Assembly (NCBI GenBank): GCA_002713215.1
Contig: PAVO01000005.1
Coordinates: forward strand, 1 to 64,000
From: Crocinitomicaceae bacterium
GTDB lineage: Bacteria > Bacteroidota > Bacteroidia > Flavobacteriales_G > Salibacteraceae
DNA length: 64,000 nt
Reading direction: 5' to 3'
The translations under genes and the position numbers were made by a program. Numbering within the stretch: the first letter of the stretch is position 1; every line of letters begins with the position of its first letter. This document shows positions 18,654-26,089 of the stretch, one piece after another. Below the pieces are notes generated by a model. The model made no database searches. It was not told the origin of the DNA and worked only from the letters and a program-made list of their open reading frames with translations.

Positions 18654-19407
18654 TCTCTAATCTTATTTTTTCAAGTTTTGTAACAATGGGTTTAAATCGG
18701 TTTCTCTTTAATTGACCCTGATAGTGCATTACCGTGGCACAGTACTTTGAAAAGGAGTGGGGGTGAATCTTTAATTCTTTTAATGCCGTAACAAAAACGC
18801 TATTATAAGAAAATCGCTCTTGTTTTACCTCGGCGATAACCAAATTTTCAAACCTATGCTCCTCATTGTTTACAGACCCGGTTAAATTAAGGTCCAATGT
18901 AAACTTCTCTGTCATTTCCTTATTAGCAAAGGTCATTCTCTGATAATTCACATCTGATTTCATAGGAAGTTGATCAAATCCATAACCCAGCCTTTCTTTT
19001 AAAAACTGGTCGGTTAATTCACTTTCAATGTTGTCGAAAGAGGGGAGGCTGACCCGATCTTTAATCGTTAGGCCTTTATTGGACTTTGTTTTGATCTCGA
19101 ACACGAAAGGGCCTTGCTCACTGTATTCCCTTGCACGAATTTTAATTCGATTGAGGTAGCCTGCGTGGTGTTGACGAAAGAACTCAAAGTTGGCCGTATC
19201 GAAGTACACATTTTTATAATCAAAAATGGCATTACCTCCCAGGTTAAGAATTACGACATGGTCTTTAATTCGATTTAGAAATTGCGCCAATTTATTTGCA
19301 TGGAAAATGTACTTGGTATCAATTCTACCATCAAAATCAACCGATGCAAGTTGCTCCAGGCCAATGCCTGAAACAGAATTAATTATAGGGAGTGCAGTTT
19401 CCTTCAA
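18637..19407 (-). CDS. VTC-domain (polyphosphate polymerase-like, CYTH/TTM fold) protein
   Basis: 256 residues, no signal peptide. Tunnel residues of VTC/triphosphate tunnel enzymes are visible: DTKYIF (30-35), YFDT (68-71), RIKIRAREY (87-95), EIKTKSNKG (104-112), an acidic LDLNL and VIAEVKQE near residue 195. In yeast the VTC domain polymerizes ATP phosphate into polyphosphate. In bacteria the domain is mostly found with DUF4956 and CotH/lamin-tail proteins, where the real activity is uncertain. Its neighbours here are the lamin-tail protein, a carbohydrate-binding-like lipoprotein, DUF4956 and DUF2490. Confidence 0.8.
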   Translation of the reverse strand: MKETALPIINSVSGIGLEQLASVDFDGRIDTKYIFHANKLAQFLNRIKDHVVILNLGGNAIFDYKNVYFDTANFEFFRQHHAGYLNRIKIRAREYSEQGPFVFEIKTKSNKGLTIKDRVSLPSFDNIESELTDQFLKERLGYGFDQLPMKSDVNYQRMTFANKEMTEKFTLDLNLTGSVNNEEHRFENLVIAEVKQERFSYNSVFVTALKELKIHPHSFSKYCATVMHYQGQLKRNRFKPIVTKLEKIRLENGIAA

Positions 19408-19414
19408 ATCGAAC

Positions 19415-20164
19415 CTATTTGATAACTACTACCTCCAGTTTAGGTATGTTTACTTCTGTGCTCGACGCTGTTACCTCAAAGTCAACATATACAGGCTCTA
19501 TTCCGTTGGCACAGTATAAACAGTCGGAGTAGGCAAAAGCCCGGTATTTACCTGGTCTCAATTCCGTAAAATGATAAGACCCATCAGAACTTGACCGAAC
19601 GTCATCACTGCTTGTGGTACCTTCTCCATAAACCAGGTATACCCGTTGGTTTAGTAGTTGTCCAATACTAAGGGTATCTCCGTTATTGCCATTTATAAAT
19701 ATAGCGCCCAGGTTTCCTTTAGCCGTAGCTACACCTCCTTTTCCCGAGCCTTCACAATACCTATTGCCGTACAAGTCAATCTTCAACTCTCCAACACTTA
19801 CATTTCTATCTTTCTTACCTATTTCAACAGATTTTGATACTTCACGAAATCCTGTGGAACAAGTATCACACTCGGATAGGATAGATACACGATACGTACC
19901 AGGGTTAAGGTATTTAAATTCAAATTCACCGTTTGTTCCGGTTCTCATGTCGTCGTCGTAATAGGTTCCGCCACCATAAGAAATAAAAATACGTTCACCC
20001 GGTGCTCCGGATATTGCTCGAATGGATCCGTTTTCTCCACAGTAGAATGTGGCCACAACAGCTCCTTTAAGTGTGGATTTTCCACCCTTTCCTGCCTCCT
20101 TTTTACAGGAGAAAAAGAGCATTGAAACCATAATTGAAGCACTAATAATAATCGTCTTTTTCAT
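19415..20164 (-). CDS. Lipoprotein with two tandem Cys-pair beta-sandwich repeats
   Basis: 249 residues. It has a signal peptide with lipobox FFSC, so lipid-anchored. The mature protein is a duplication. Each half has a VYLVYGEGTTSSDD-type block (FISYGGGTYYDDD in repeat 1), an SDGSYHF / TNGEFEF block, a PGTYR or PGKYR block and a CxxC-type pair (CDTCSTG and CLYCANG). The PGxY layout resembles SdrD B/prealbumin-like domains. The duplicated Cys pairs could form disulfides or bind metal. Second gene of the VTC operon, 7 bp before the VTC gene. Function unknown. Confidence 0.55.
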   Translation of the reverse strand: MKKTIIISASIMVSMLFFSCKKEAGKGGKSTLKGAVVATFYCGENGSIRAISGAPGERIFISYGGGTYYDDDMRTGTNGEFEFKYLNPGTYRVSILSECDTCSTGFREVSKSVEIGKKDRNVSVGELKIDLYGNRYCEGSGKGGVATAKGNLGAIFINGNNGDTLSIGQLLNQRVYLVYGEGTTSSDDVRSSSDGSYHFTELRPGKYRAFAYSDCLYCANGIEPVYVDFEVTASSTEVNIPKLEVVVIK

Positions 20165-20201
20165 ACTAGTTGTTTAATATCGTTTTGTATTAACTGCTGG
20201 A

Positions 20202-20939
20202 CTATTGCTTAACAATTTTATAAATATTCTTTCCTATTTGTAATTCATATTTCCCTGGTTCCAGTCCGCCCAGGTCTATCATACCGGTTTGATCTTCAAT
20301 CTTAGAACGATGGAATACCTGATCCTTGCTATTTCGAAGTATCACCCTTACCATTTCACCGGTATCGTTGTATACTACAAAGCCTGATTTCTCCGCATTT
20401 ACATGCAATTTAATCTTTTGCTTATTGGCCTTGGTATAATCAAATCCAAGAACCTGAGTAGAAAGGTTTTTCTTACCGATGGATACATTCATGTACCTTT
20501 TTTCAGTACCACCGTCAGGAAACAATCCATAGCTTATGTCTCGATATTGCCTTTTGAATTTTAGTTTATGAATAAGGTTCCCCTGCTTGTCTGATAAGTA
20601 AAGGGTTTCTCCTTTTGAACTTAGCTTGAAATTAGTGTGAAAACCTCCCTTATTTGGTTGGTTATCGGCCAGTACCAACAAAAAACCTTTGCTTTTGATA
20701 ATCACATTTTTTGGGATGGCCCATTTGCTTAGCATGGTTTTGTCATCGGAGAGGAAATATCCGCCAACATTCATATTCTCCGAACTTCCATTGTAGATCT
20801 CAATCCAATCCTCGTACTTACCTTCCTGGTTTTTTACCGCCGTTTTATTTACAGCAAGAACCTCATTAATAAAAAGGGATTGGCCGATTCCACTTACCGA
20901 ATAAAAGCCAATGGTTAGAGCAACAATAATCTTTTTCAT
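20202..20939 (-). CDS. Secreted lamin-tail-domain (LTD) protein
   Basis: 245 residues with a signal peptide ending near GIGQ. The mature N-terminus FINEVLAVN, then EDWIEIYNGS, GGYFLSDD and WAIP are classic for the lamin tail domain (about 22-140), an Ig-like fold used extracellularly in bacteria. The C-terminal ~90 residues form a small beta domain ending in LEPGKYELQIG. In many bacteria LTD proteins next to VTC/DUF4956 genes also carry a CotH kinase domain, which is missing here. First gene of the five-gene operon. Confidence 0.75.
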   Translation of the reverse strand: MKKIIVALTIGFYSVSGIGQSLFINEVLAVNKTAVKNQEGKYEDWIEIYNGSSENMNVGGYFLSDDKTMLSKWAIPKNVIIKSKGFLLVLADNQPNKGGFHTNFKLSSKGETLYLSDKQGNLIHKLKFKRQYRDISYGLFPDGGTEKRYMNVSIGKKNLSTQVLGFDYTKANKQKIKLHVNAEKSGFVVYNDTGEMVRVILRNSKDQVFHRSKIEDQTGMIDLGGLEPGKYELQIGKNIYKIVKQ

Positions 20940-21140
20940 ATATCAGTCAACAAGTCGTAAAAGTAAGGTAAAGCTTTTATACTGTCATTCAAATTACATA
21001 AAACTGGAATATTTTTTATAAACGGAAAACACGGTTTGATGAATTGACATAGGCACTCAAATTTTGTAATTCAACAGGTACTTTTAAAACAGTTACTCTG
21101 GATTGTTACTTTAGCCATCTATTTATAAAACATTAATTGA

Positions 21141-21818
21141 GTGTTAATAGCCGAACAAATTCTTTCATTTATTCTTAACCTCGAAAGTCCTATTTTGACG
21201 TTAGACGAGGTTGTTACCATGAATCCTTCTCTTAATTCTGAAACTCGCGAATTGATTCGTCAGTTTTATACCAAATATTATGTTGATGATAACAAACGAA
21301 TGGCATTTATTGGGATAAACCCAGGGCGATTAGGTTCAGGATTGACAGGTATTGGCTTTACTGATCCGGTTAATCTGGAGAAGGTGTGTGGAATTCCTAA
21401 TTCATTCGACAAAAAGCATGAATTGTCTTCCAGGTTTATATACGATATGATTGCTGAATTTGGTGGCACTGATAGTTTTTATAAACATGTATATATTACT
21501 TCGGTGGTCCCATTAGGTTTTACCAGAAACGAGATTAATTTAAACTACTACGATATTAAAGAATTGGAAAATGAGCTCATTCCTTACATTAAGGAACAAT
21601 TCGAGAAGCAGATGCCATTCCTGCGAAGAGATGTCGCATTTTGTATAGGGAGAGGAAAGAACTTGAAATTCCTCGAGAAGTTAAACAAGCAGGAAGGCTA
21701 CTTCGAAAAGATTGAAGTTTTGCCTCATCCAAGGTGGGTTATGCAGTACCGGCTAAAACGGAAACAAGAGTTTATTGACGAATTTGTTCGCGTTATTTCA
21801 TCTTACTGCGTAGATTAA
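21141..21818 (+). CDS. Uracil-DNA glycosylase superfamily protein (SMUG2-like, DUF4918)
   Basis: 225 residues from a GTG start; the region before the first internal ATG (Met27) contains family-typical sequence, so GTG is preferred. The active-site loop is FIGINPGRLGSGLTG with GINPGR at 58-63, followed by FTDP. The DNA-intercalation loop is HPRWVMQYR near residue 190. These match SMUG2-like glycosylases, which remove damaged or deaminated bases from DNA. Cytoplasmic. It ends 5 bp before the convergent pseudouridine synthase gene. Confidence 0.75.
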   Translation: MLIAEQILSFILNLESPILTLDEVVTMNPSLNSETRELIRQFYTKYYVDDNKRMAFIGINPGRLGSGLTGIGFTDPVNLEKVCGIPNSFDKKHELSSRFIYDMIAEFGGTDSFYKHVYITSVVPLGFTRNEINLNYYDIKELENELIPYIKEQFEKQMPFLRRDVAFCIGRGKNLKFLEKLNKQEGYFEKIEVLPHPRWVMQYRLKRKQEFIDEFVRVISSYCVD

Positions 21819-21823
21819 TTGAC

Positions 21824-22405
21824 TTACAACTTCAGTAACCGAATAATTTGCTTACTCTCCACTGATTTTAGTTCACCAACATCCAGATCTTCAAGTCTCA
21901 TTTCTTCAATACCAACCCTTACTAACCTTAAACAAGGATAACCCACGGCAGCGCACATTTTCCTCACCTGTCGGTTTTTTCCTTCAATCAGCTTTAATTC
22001 AATCCAAGAGGTTGGCACCGATTTACGGAACCGAATAGGAGGGTTTCGTTCCGGCAATTGAGGCTCGTCTATGCTCCTTACTTGTGCGGGGAGAGTATCG
22101 TATCTTTTCTTTCCCACTTTAATGTTTACCCCTTTTTCCAATTGAGTAATTGATTGCTTATCAATATTTCCTTCTACTTGGGCATAATAGGTTCTGTTGT
22201 GCTTATTGTTTGGATTTAATAATTTGTTATTCAGTAATTTATCGTTAGTTATTAAAAGTAAACCTTCACTATCTTTATCCAACCTTCCTACGGGGTAAAC
22301 ATCCTTTTCAAGCTGTATCAATTTTGCCAGTCCAGGGTTATTTCCTTCATCCGTAAATTGGCTCAAATAGCCAAATGGTTTGTAAAAAACGTAGTATTTA
22401 TTCAT
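21824..22405 (-). CDS. rluE: RluE/RsuA-family pseudouridine synthase
   Basis: 193 residues from the ATG at 22405 (MNKYYVFYKPFG); an upstream in-frame ATG would add nine poorly matching residues. Motifs are KPFGYLSQF, the catalytic Asp motif GRLDKDSEGLLL, WIELKLIEGKNRQVRKM and LRLVRVGI, all in RsuA-family order. There is no S4 domain, as in RluE, which modifies 23S rRNA. Hence rluE-like; the exact uridine is not determined. The divergent XRE-S24 gene shares its upstream region. Confidence 0.8.
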   Translation of the reverse strand: MNKYYVFYKPFGYLSQFTDEGNNPGLAKLIQLEKDVYPVGRLDKDSEGLLLITNDKLLNNKLLNPNNKHNRTYYAQVEGNIDKQSITQLEKGVNIKVGKKRYDTLPAQVRSIDEPQLPERNPPIRFRKSVPTSWIELKLIEGKNRQVRKMCAAVGYPCLRLVRVGIEEMRLEDLDVGELKSVESKQIIRLLKL

Positions 22406-22458
22406 TAGTTCAAAAGTGTTTAAAAATACCAATCATCCTATTTTGTAATCAACAAAAA

Positions 22459-22488
22459 CTAATTATATTAGCATACTAATAATATTAG
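22459..22488. promoter_or_regulatory. Tandem operator-like palindromes CTAAT-N3-ATTAG
   Basis: Two copies of the same 13-bp palindrome, CTAATtatATTAG (22459-22471) and CTAATaatATTAG (22476-22488), are separated by 4 bp, which gives 17 bp centre to centre. They lie between the rluE-like gene and the XRE-S24 regulator, 66 bp before the regulator's ATG. This is the expected layout for an autoregulatory operator bound by two repressor dimers. Confidence 0.6.
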
Positions 22489-22554
22489 TAATTGAATTAA
22501 CCTTTTGGAAGTGTATAATATGGTTGTCAAAAGGAATAGAAAGGAGCTGAAATT

Positions 22555-23355
22555 ATGTATATCGCAAAAAACCTCAAGTTTATCCGCAAACGAGAAAATC
22601 TAACTCAGTCTGATTTTGCCAAGAAAATTGGAATCAATCGCTCTCTGGTTGGAGCCTACGAAGAAGGTAGGGCGGAGCCAAAGCTTAAGACCTTGATGAC
22701 CATTGCCAAACTATTTGCCTATTCACTGGATAGCCTTGTAAGTACTGAACTGGAGAAAGTGAAGAACGATGACATTTATAGGGTAGATGTGCCTGGTAAT
22801 TCATTACGCATTCTTCCGATTGCAATTGATCGGGGAGAAGATCGGGAGTTGGTGAGCCTGGTTCCCATTAAGGCTGCGGCTGGTTATACAGCTGGATACG
22901 GAGATGTGGACTACATTGAGTCCTTGCCCAGGTTTATGATGCCTTTTCCGGAATTACCGCAGGATAGAACCTATCGGGTATTCCAGATTCAAGGTGAGAG
23001 TATGTTGCCGCTTCTTTCCGGCTCATACATTCTTTGTGAATATGTACAGGACTGGAAATCCATTAGAAGCGATGAATGTTATGTGTTGCTTACCAAGGAT
23101 GATGGGGTTGTGTATAAACGGGTTATTAACCGAATCGATGACGGTCAGGAGTTGCTTTTAAAATCGGATAACCCAAAGTTTGAGCCTTTTGCGATTCCTG
23201 TTGATCAGGTATTAGAGATATGGAAGGCAGTTGGGTATACCAGCTTTCAGTTGCCTGATGGGAATTACCAGCCTGTCGGAATGCAGGAACTTACCCAATT
23301 GGTTATGGAAATGAAGCGTGAACTGGACGATATTAGGCCAGGTAGGGTGAATTGA
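22555..23355 (+). CDS. XRE-family regulator with S24 (LexA/CI-like) peptidase domain
   Basis: 266 residues. The N-terminal XRE helix-turn-helix (about 7-62) contains NLTQSDFAKKIGINRSLVGAYEEG. The C-terminal S24 domain has the nucleophile Ser149 in QGESMLP and the general-base Lys188 in VVYKRV, so the catalytic dyad is intact. An AAAGY stretch before it fits the hinge or cleavage zone. Such proteins are CI/LexA-like repressors, some self-cleaved during DNA damage. No prophage genes are near, so it is a stand-alone regulator, probably controlling its own promoter through the tandem palindromes just upstream and perhaps the lipoprotein gene downstream. Confidence 0.8.
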   Translation: MYIAKNLKFIRKRENLTQSDFAKKIGINRSLVGAYEEGRAEPKLKTLMTIAKLFAYSLDSLVSTELEKVKNDDIYRVDVPGNSLRILPIAIDRGEDRELVSLVPIKAAAGYTAGYGDVDYIESLPRFMMPFPELPQDRTYRVFQIQGESMLPLLSGSYILCEYVQDWKSIRSDECYVLLTKDDGVVYKRVINRIDDGQELLLKSDNPKFEPFAIPVDQVLEIWKAVGYTSFQLPDGNYQPVGMQELTQLVMEMKRELDDIRPGRVN

Positions 23356-23468
23356 TGTTAGAGAGATATTGAGTTTTAGATCAAGGATATTAGATACGTT
23401 TCATCCAATGCTATTCTAACAATGATTCCTTTAGTTTTGCGTTAAAGGTTTAAAAATCCAATTAATAC

Positions 23469-24932
23469 ATGAATCGCTTTATCATTTTCACCTTCGTACT
23501 TAGTTTTTTGATATTTTCTTGTCAAGAGTCAACCAGTCCAGAAAACCAATCGAGTCGGGAAAACTCAAATAATCAATCTGGAATTAATAATTCAGACACG
23601 CAAAGTCAGAATCAGCCTGAACAGCAAGATTCTTCAAGAGCTTCTATTACAGCTAATGATTGGACCGAATCCTTTGCTAATCATTCCATGACCTACCAAC
23701 CGGTAGACTATTCTTCGTTAAAACCCAAGCGGCAAGTTTTTAAGATTTCTGGTACCAATGACAACATAATAACGACAAAAAACGGGGTCGATTTTTTTGT
23801 TCCTGCCCAATGCTTTATCAACAACAAAGGGGCCGTAGTTAAAGGAGAAGTAGAAATGCAAATTACCGAATACCTTGATCAATTCGATTTGGTTGCTAAC
23901 CGACTCACTACTACTAGTAATGGAGAACCGCTTGAGTCGGAAGGCATGTTCTACATTAGGGCAATTTCTGAAGGTGAGGAGCTTTCGCTTAAACCTTATT
24001 CTGAATTGGTAATGCAATTACCTAGAGAGGTAGATACCAATATGAGGATATATGCTGGTAAAAGAGACCGAAACAACCAACTGAATTGGGAGCGCGACCC
24101 TTATTCTACTCAACCTTATCCCTGCATGGTAACGGTTGGTGGTAAATATGGTGAACTTACCAAAGACTTTTTTGAAAACAATTTTCGATTTTCCAAGAAA
24201 AGCATGCTTAACCTCCTAGACAGCTCAATGGGGTACTCGGTATCGTTTGGTAAAAAGGGATACGTAATAGGTACCCATGTTTGTGATAACAGTTTTAATG
24301 AGGATAGGAATGTGGCCTGCAGTAGGTTTATGGAGCTTGCTGAAGTGTTGAGGGACACATTTCCAGACCAATTAAACAGAAGCATAAAAACGGAGTTTAG
24401 CTTTAAACTTATGCAATATGATAACTATAAGGCCTACCGCGAGGCCAAACGACAAGAACGCCTTGAGTTTGAAGCAAAACTAAAGCATGAGGAAGAAACC
24501 CGTGAGATGCAGCGTACCATAGGTGAAGCTCTTCGTGAAGATAAAGCCATTGAAACTTTTTATAAAAAGAGGAGAAGTTTTTTTATTGGCAACTTGGGGC
24601 CTATTAATATCGACATGAAACTTGCTCCTGAAATTCCCAGGGGCGACGTCATTATTGCTGATGAAGAAAGATGGAAAGATTATCATTTGCTTGTAAAAAA
24701 CAGAAGGGCACTGTTTTTAGCAAATTACTCGGTCAAGGGTAACTACCTTTTTTCCAACCTACCACGCAATAAAAATGTTACACTTATTTCGTCTTACATG
24801 AAAGATGGTCAAATCTATTTTGCCAGTACAAATTTTAAGACCAAACCCAATACTGTGATTTCATCCTCTGATCTAAATTTCAGGCAATTGGCGAGTCTTG
24901 AAGAGCTTAAAGAGGTGATTAATTCGCTCTAA
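23469..24932 (+). CDS. Lipoprotein with ZU5-like domain, related to the OmpA-domain protein at 15626
   Basis: 487 residues. A lipoprotein signal peptide has lipobox LIFSC, followed by a Ser/Asn/Gln-rich linker (about 20-65). The beta domain (about 90-215) has FFVPAQCFINNKG, VEMQITE, NGEPLESEGM and MQLPREVDTNMRIY, colinear with the middle domain of the OmpA protein. A helical Arg/Glu-rich segment (about 315-370) precedes a C-terminal domain with INIDMK, GDVIIADEE and LEELKEV that also matches the OmpA protein. The two are paralogues with swapped anchors, a lipid here and peptidoglycan there. Function unknown; envelope. Confidence 0.65.
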   Translation: MNRFIIFTFVLSFLIFSCQESTSPENQSSRENSNNQSGINNSDTQSQNQPEQQDSSRASITANDWTESFANHSMTYQPVDYSSLKPKRQVFKISGTNDNIITTKNGVDFFVPAQCFINNKGAVVKGEVEMQITEYLDQFDLVANRLTTTSNGEPLESEGMFYIRAISEGEELSLKPYSELVMQLPREVDTNMRIYAGKRDRNNQLNWERDPYSTQPYPCMVTVGGKYGELTKDFFENNFRFSKKSMLNLLDSSMGYSVSFGKKGYVIGTHVCDNSFNEDRNVACSRFMELAEVLRDTFPDQLNRSIKTEFSFKLMQYDNYKAYREAKRQERLEFEAKLKHEEETREMQRTIGEALREDKAIETFYKKRRSFFIGNLGPINIDMKLAPEIPRGDVIIADEERWKDYHLLVKNRRALFLANYSVKGNYLFSNLPRNKNVTLISSYMKDGQIYFASTNFKTKPNTVISSSDLNFRQLASLEELKEVINSL

Positions 24933-24940
24933 GCCCAAAG

Positions 24941-25996
24941 TTAGAACTGGACACCAGCTGGTGCTGGAAATTGTTCAGGAATTTCATCGGGAGATTCTCC
25001 AAGATTCTGTCTTAAATCAATTTCAATTCCCCTTGCGATAGTGGAAATTGGGACATCGTTGGCTGTCCCTTCAAAAGGGTTTTCACCGGTTCTGCCAATC
25101 CGTTCCATGGTATGAAAGATCCAGGACACCGCGACGTAAAAAGGAATGGATAACCAAATAAAATATGTGCTGATCATGGGATAGCTCTCACTCATATTGT
25201 TGCCAAGTTCTGAAAACTGAGGCACCATAGCCAGGGGGAGCATGAGCAAAAATATCCACATAAAAAAATGATTCAGTGTCGCAAAGTGCCTGGGGTAGGG
25301 AAAGTTTTTTATTCTTTCGCTTTTGCCTTGTAAGGTAAATAGCTCCTTTACCATACCTTCTAATTCCAGGAATGAAAATTCCCATATAATTCCTCGCTCC
25401 TTAAGCTCTCTTAGATGATGGGATTGCAGATACAAAAGGGCTGTTTGTTTGTTGCCTTTATTCTTAATGTATTGAATATCCTTATCGGAAAGATAGGGAA
25501 GGAGGTCGTTATCGAGGGTAGATTCCTGTTCTGGAGTTTTAATTCCCCATTCCTGGTTGGTACGGTGAGAAGAAGTGGTTTCCCAGGGTTTTAACACGCG
25601 CATGGCGTGTCGTAAAGCGGTCATCCAAGCTATATGCCTGTAGGTAAGTACTTTTATTTCCTTTTGGAGTTCTTCGTCCGACACCGATTGTTTTGCGTAC
25701 TCGTTAGTAACCATGTCCTGAATTGCCATTCCAAAAGTTCTTGACGTATTTACTATGCCGCCCCATATTTTGCGAGCCTCCCAAATTCTACCGTATGAAG
25801 CATTATTCTGGAAGCCGATTACAAAAGCTACCGCCGTACCGATCAATGCTAAAGGTGTCCACGGAATTTGAAGCCAATCTAGGTCTAGAAAATAGAATGC
25901 AGTTGCCCAAGCTGCTCCTATGGCGATAAATGTAAAAGTTTCGAAACGAGTCCAAAGGACCATTGCCTTGGCCGAATATTTACTTTGTGTATACAT
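24941..25996 (-). CDS. Bestrophin-family anion channel, paralogue 2
   Basis: 351 residues with four hydrophobic segments. Conserved blocks SYGRIWEARKIWGGIVNTSR, YRHIAWMTALRHAMR, PYPRHFATLNHFF and NPFEGTANDVPIS are colinear with the bestrophin at 13126-14157, although the sequences differ clearly in the loops. Two bestrophins 11 kb apart indicate an old duplication. It should form a pentameric inner-membrane ion channel. Convergent with the lipoprotein gene, 8 bp apart. Confidence 0.8.
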   Translation of the reverse strand: MYTQSKYSAKAMVLWTRFETFTFIAIGAAWATAFYFLDLDWLQIPWTPLALIGTAVAFVIGFQNNASYGRIWEARKIWGGIVNTSRTFGMAIQDMVTNEYAKQSVSDEELQKEIKVLTYRHIAWMTALRHAMRVLKPWETTSSHRTNQEWGIKTPEQESTLDNDLLPYLSDKDIQYIKNKGNKQTALLYLQSHHLRELKERGIIWEFSFLELEGMVKELFTLQGKSERIKNFPYPRHFATLNHFFMWIFLLMLPLAMVPQFSELGNNMSESYPMISTYFIWLSIPFYVAVSWIFHTMERIGRTGENPFEGTANDVPISTIARGIEIDLRQNLGESPDEIPEQFPAPAGVQF

Positions 25997-26089
25997 AGTT
26001 AAGTGTTAAATCAGAACATAAAAATAGATTTTCTATACCAAAAACGAATACTGAAAACATGAAGAAGGGAATACGTAATCCTATACTGA

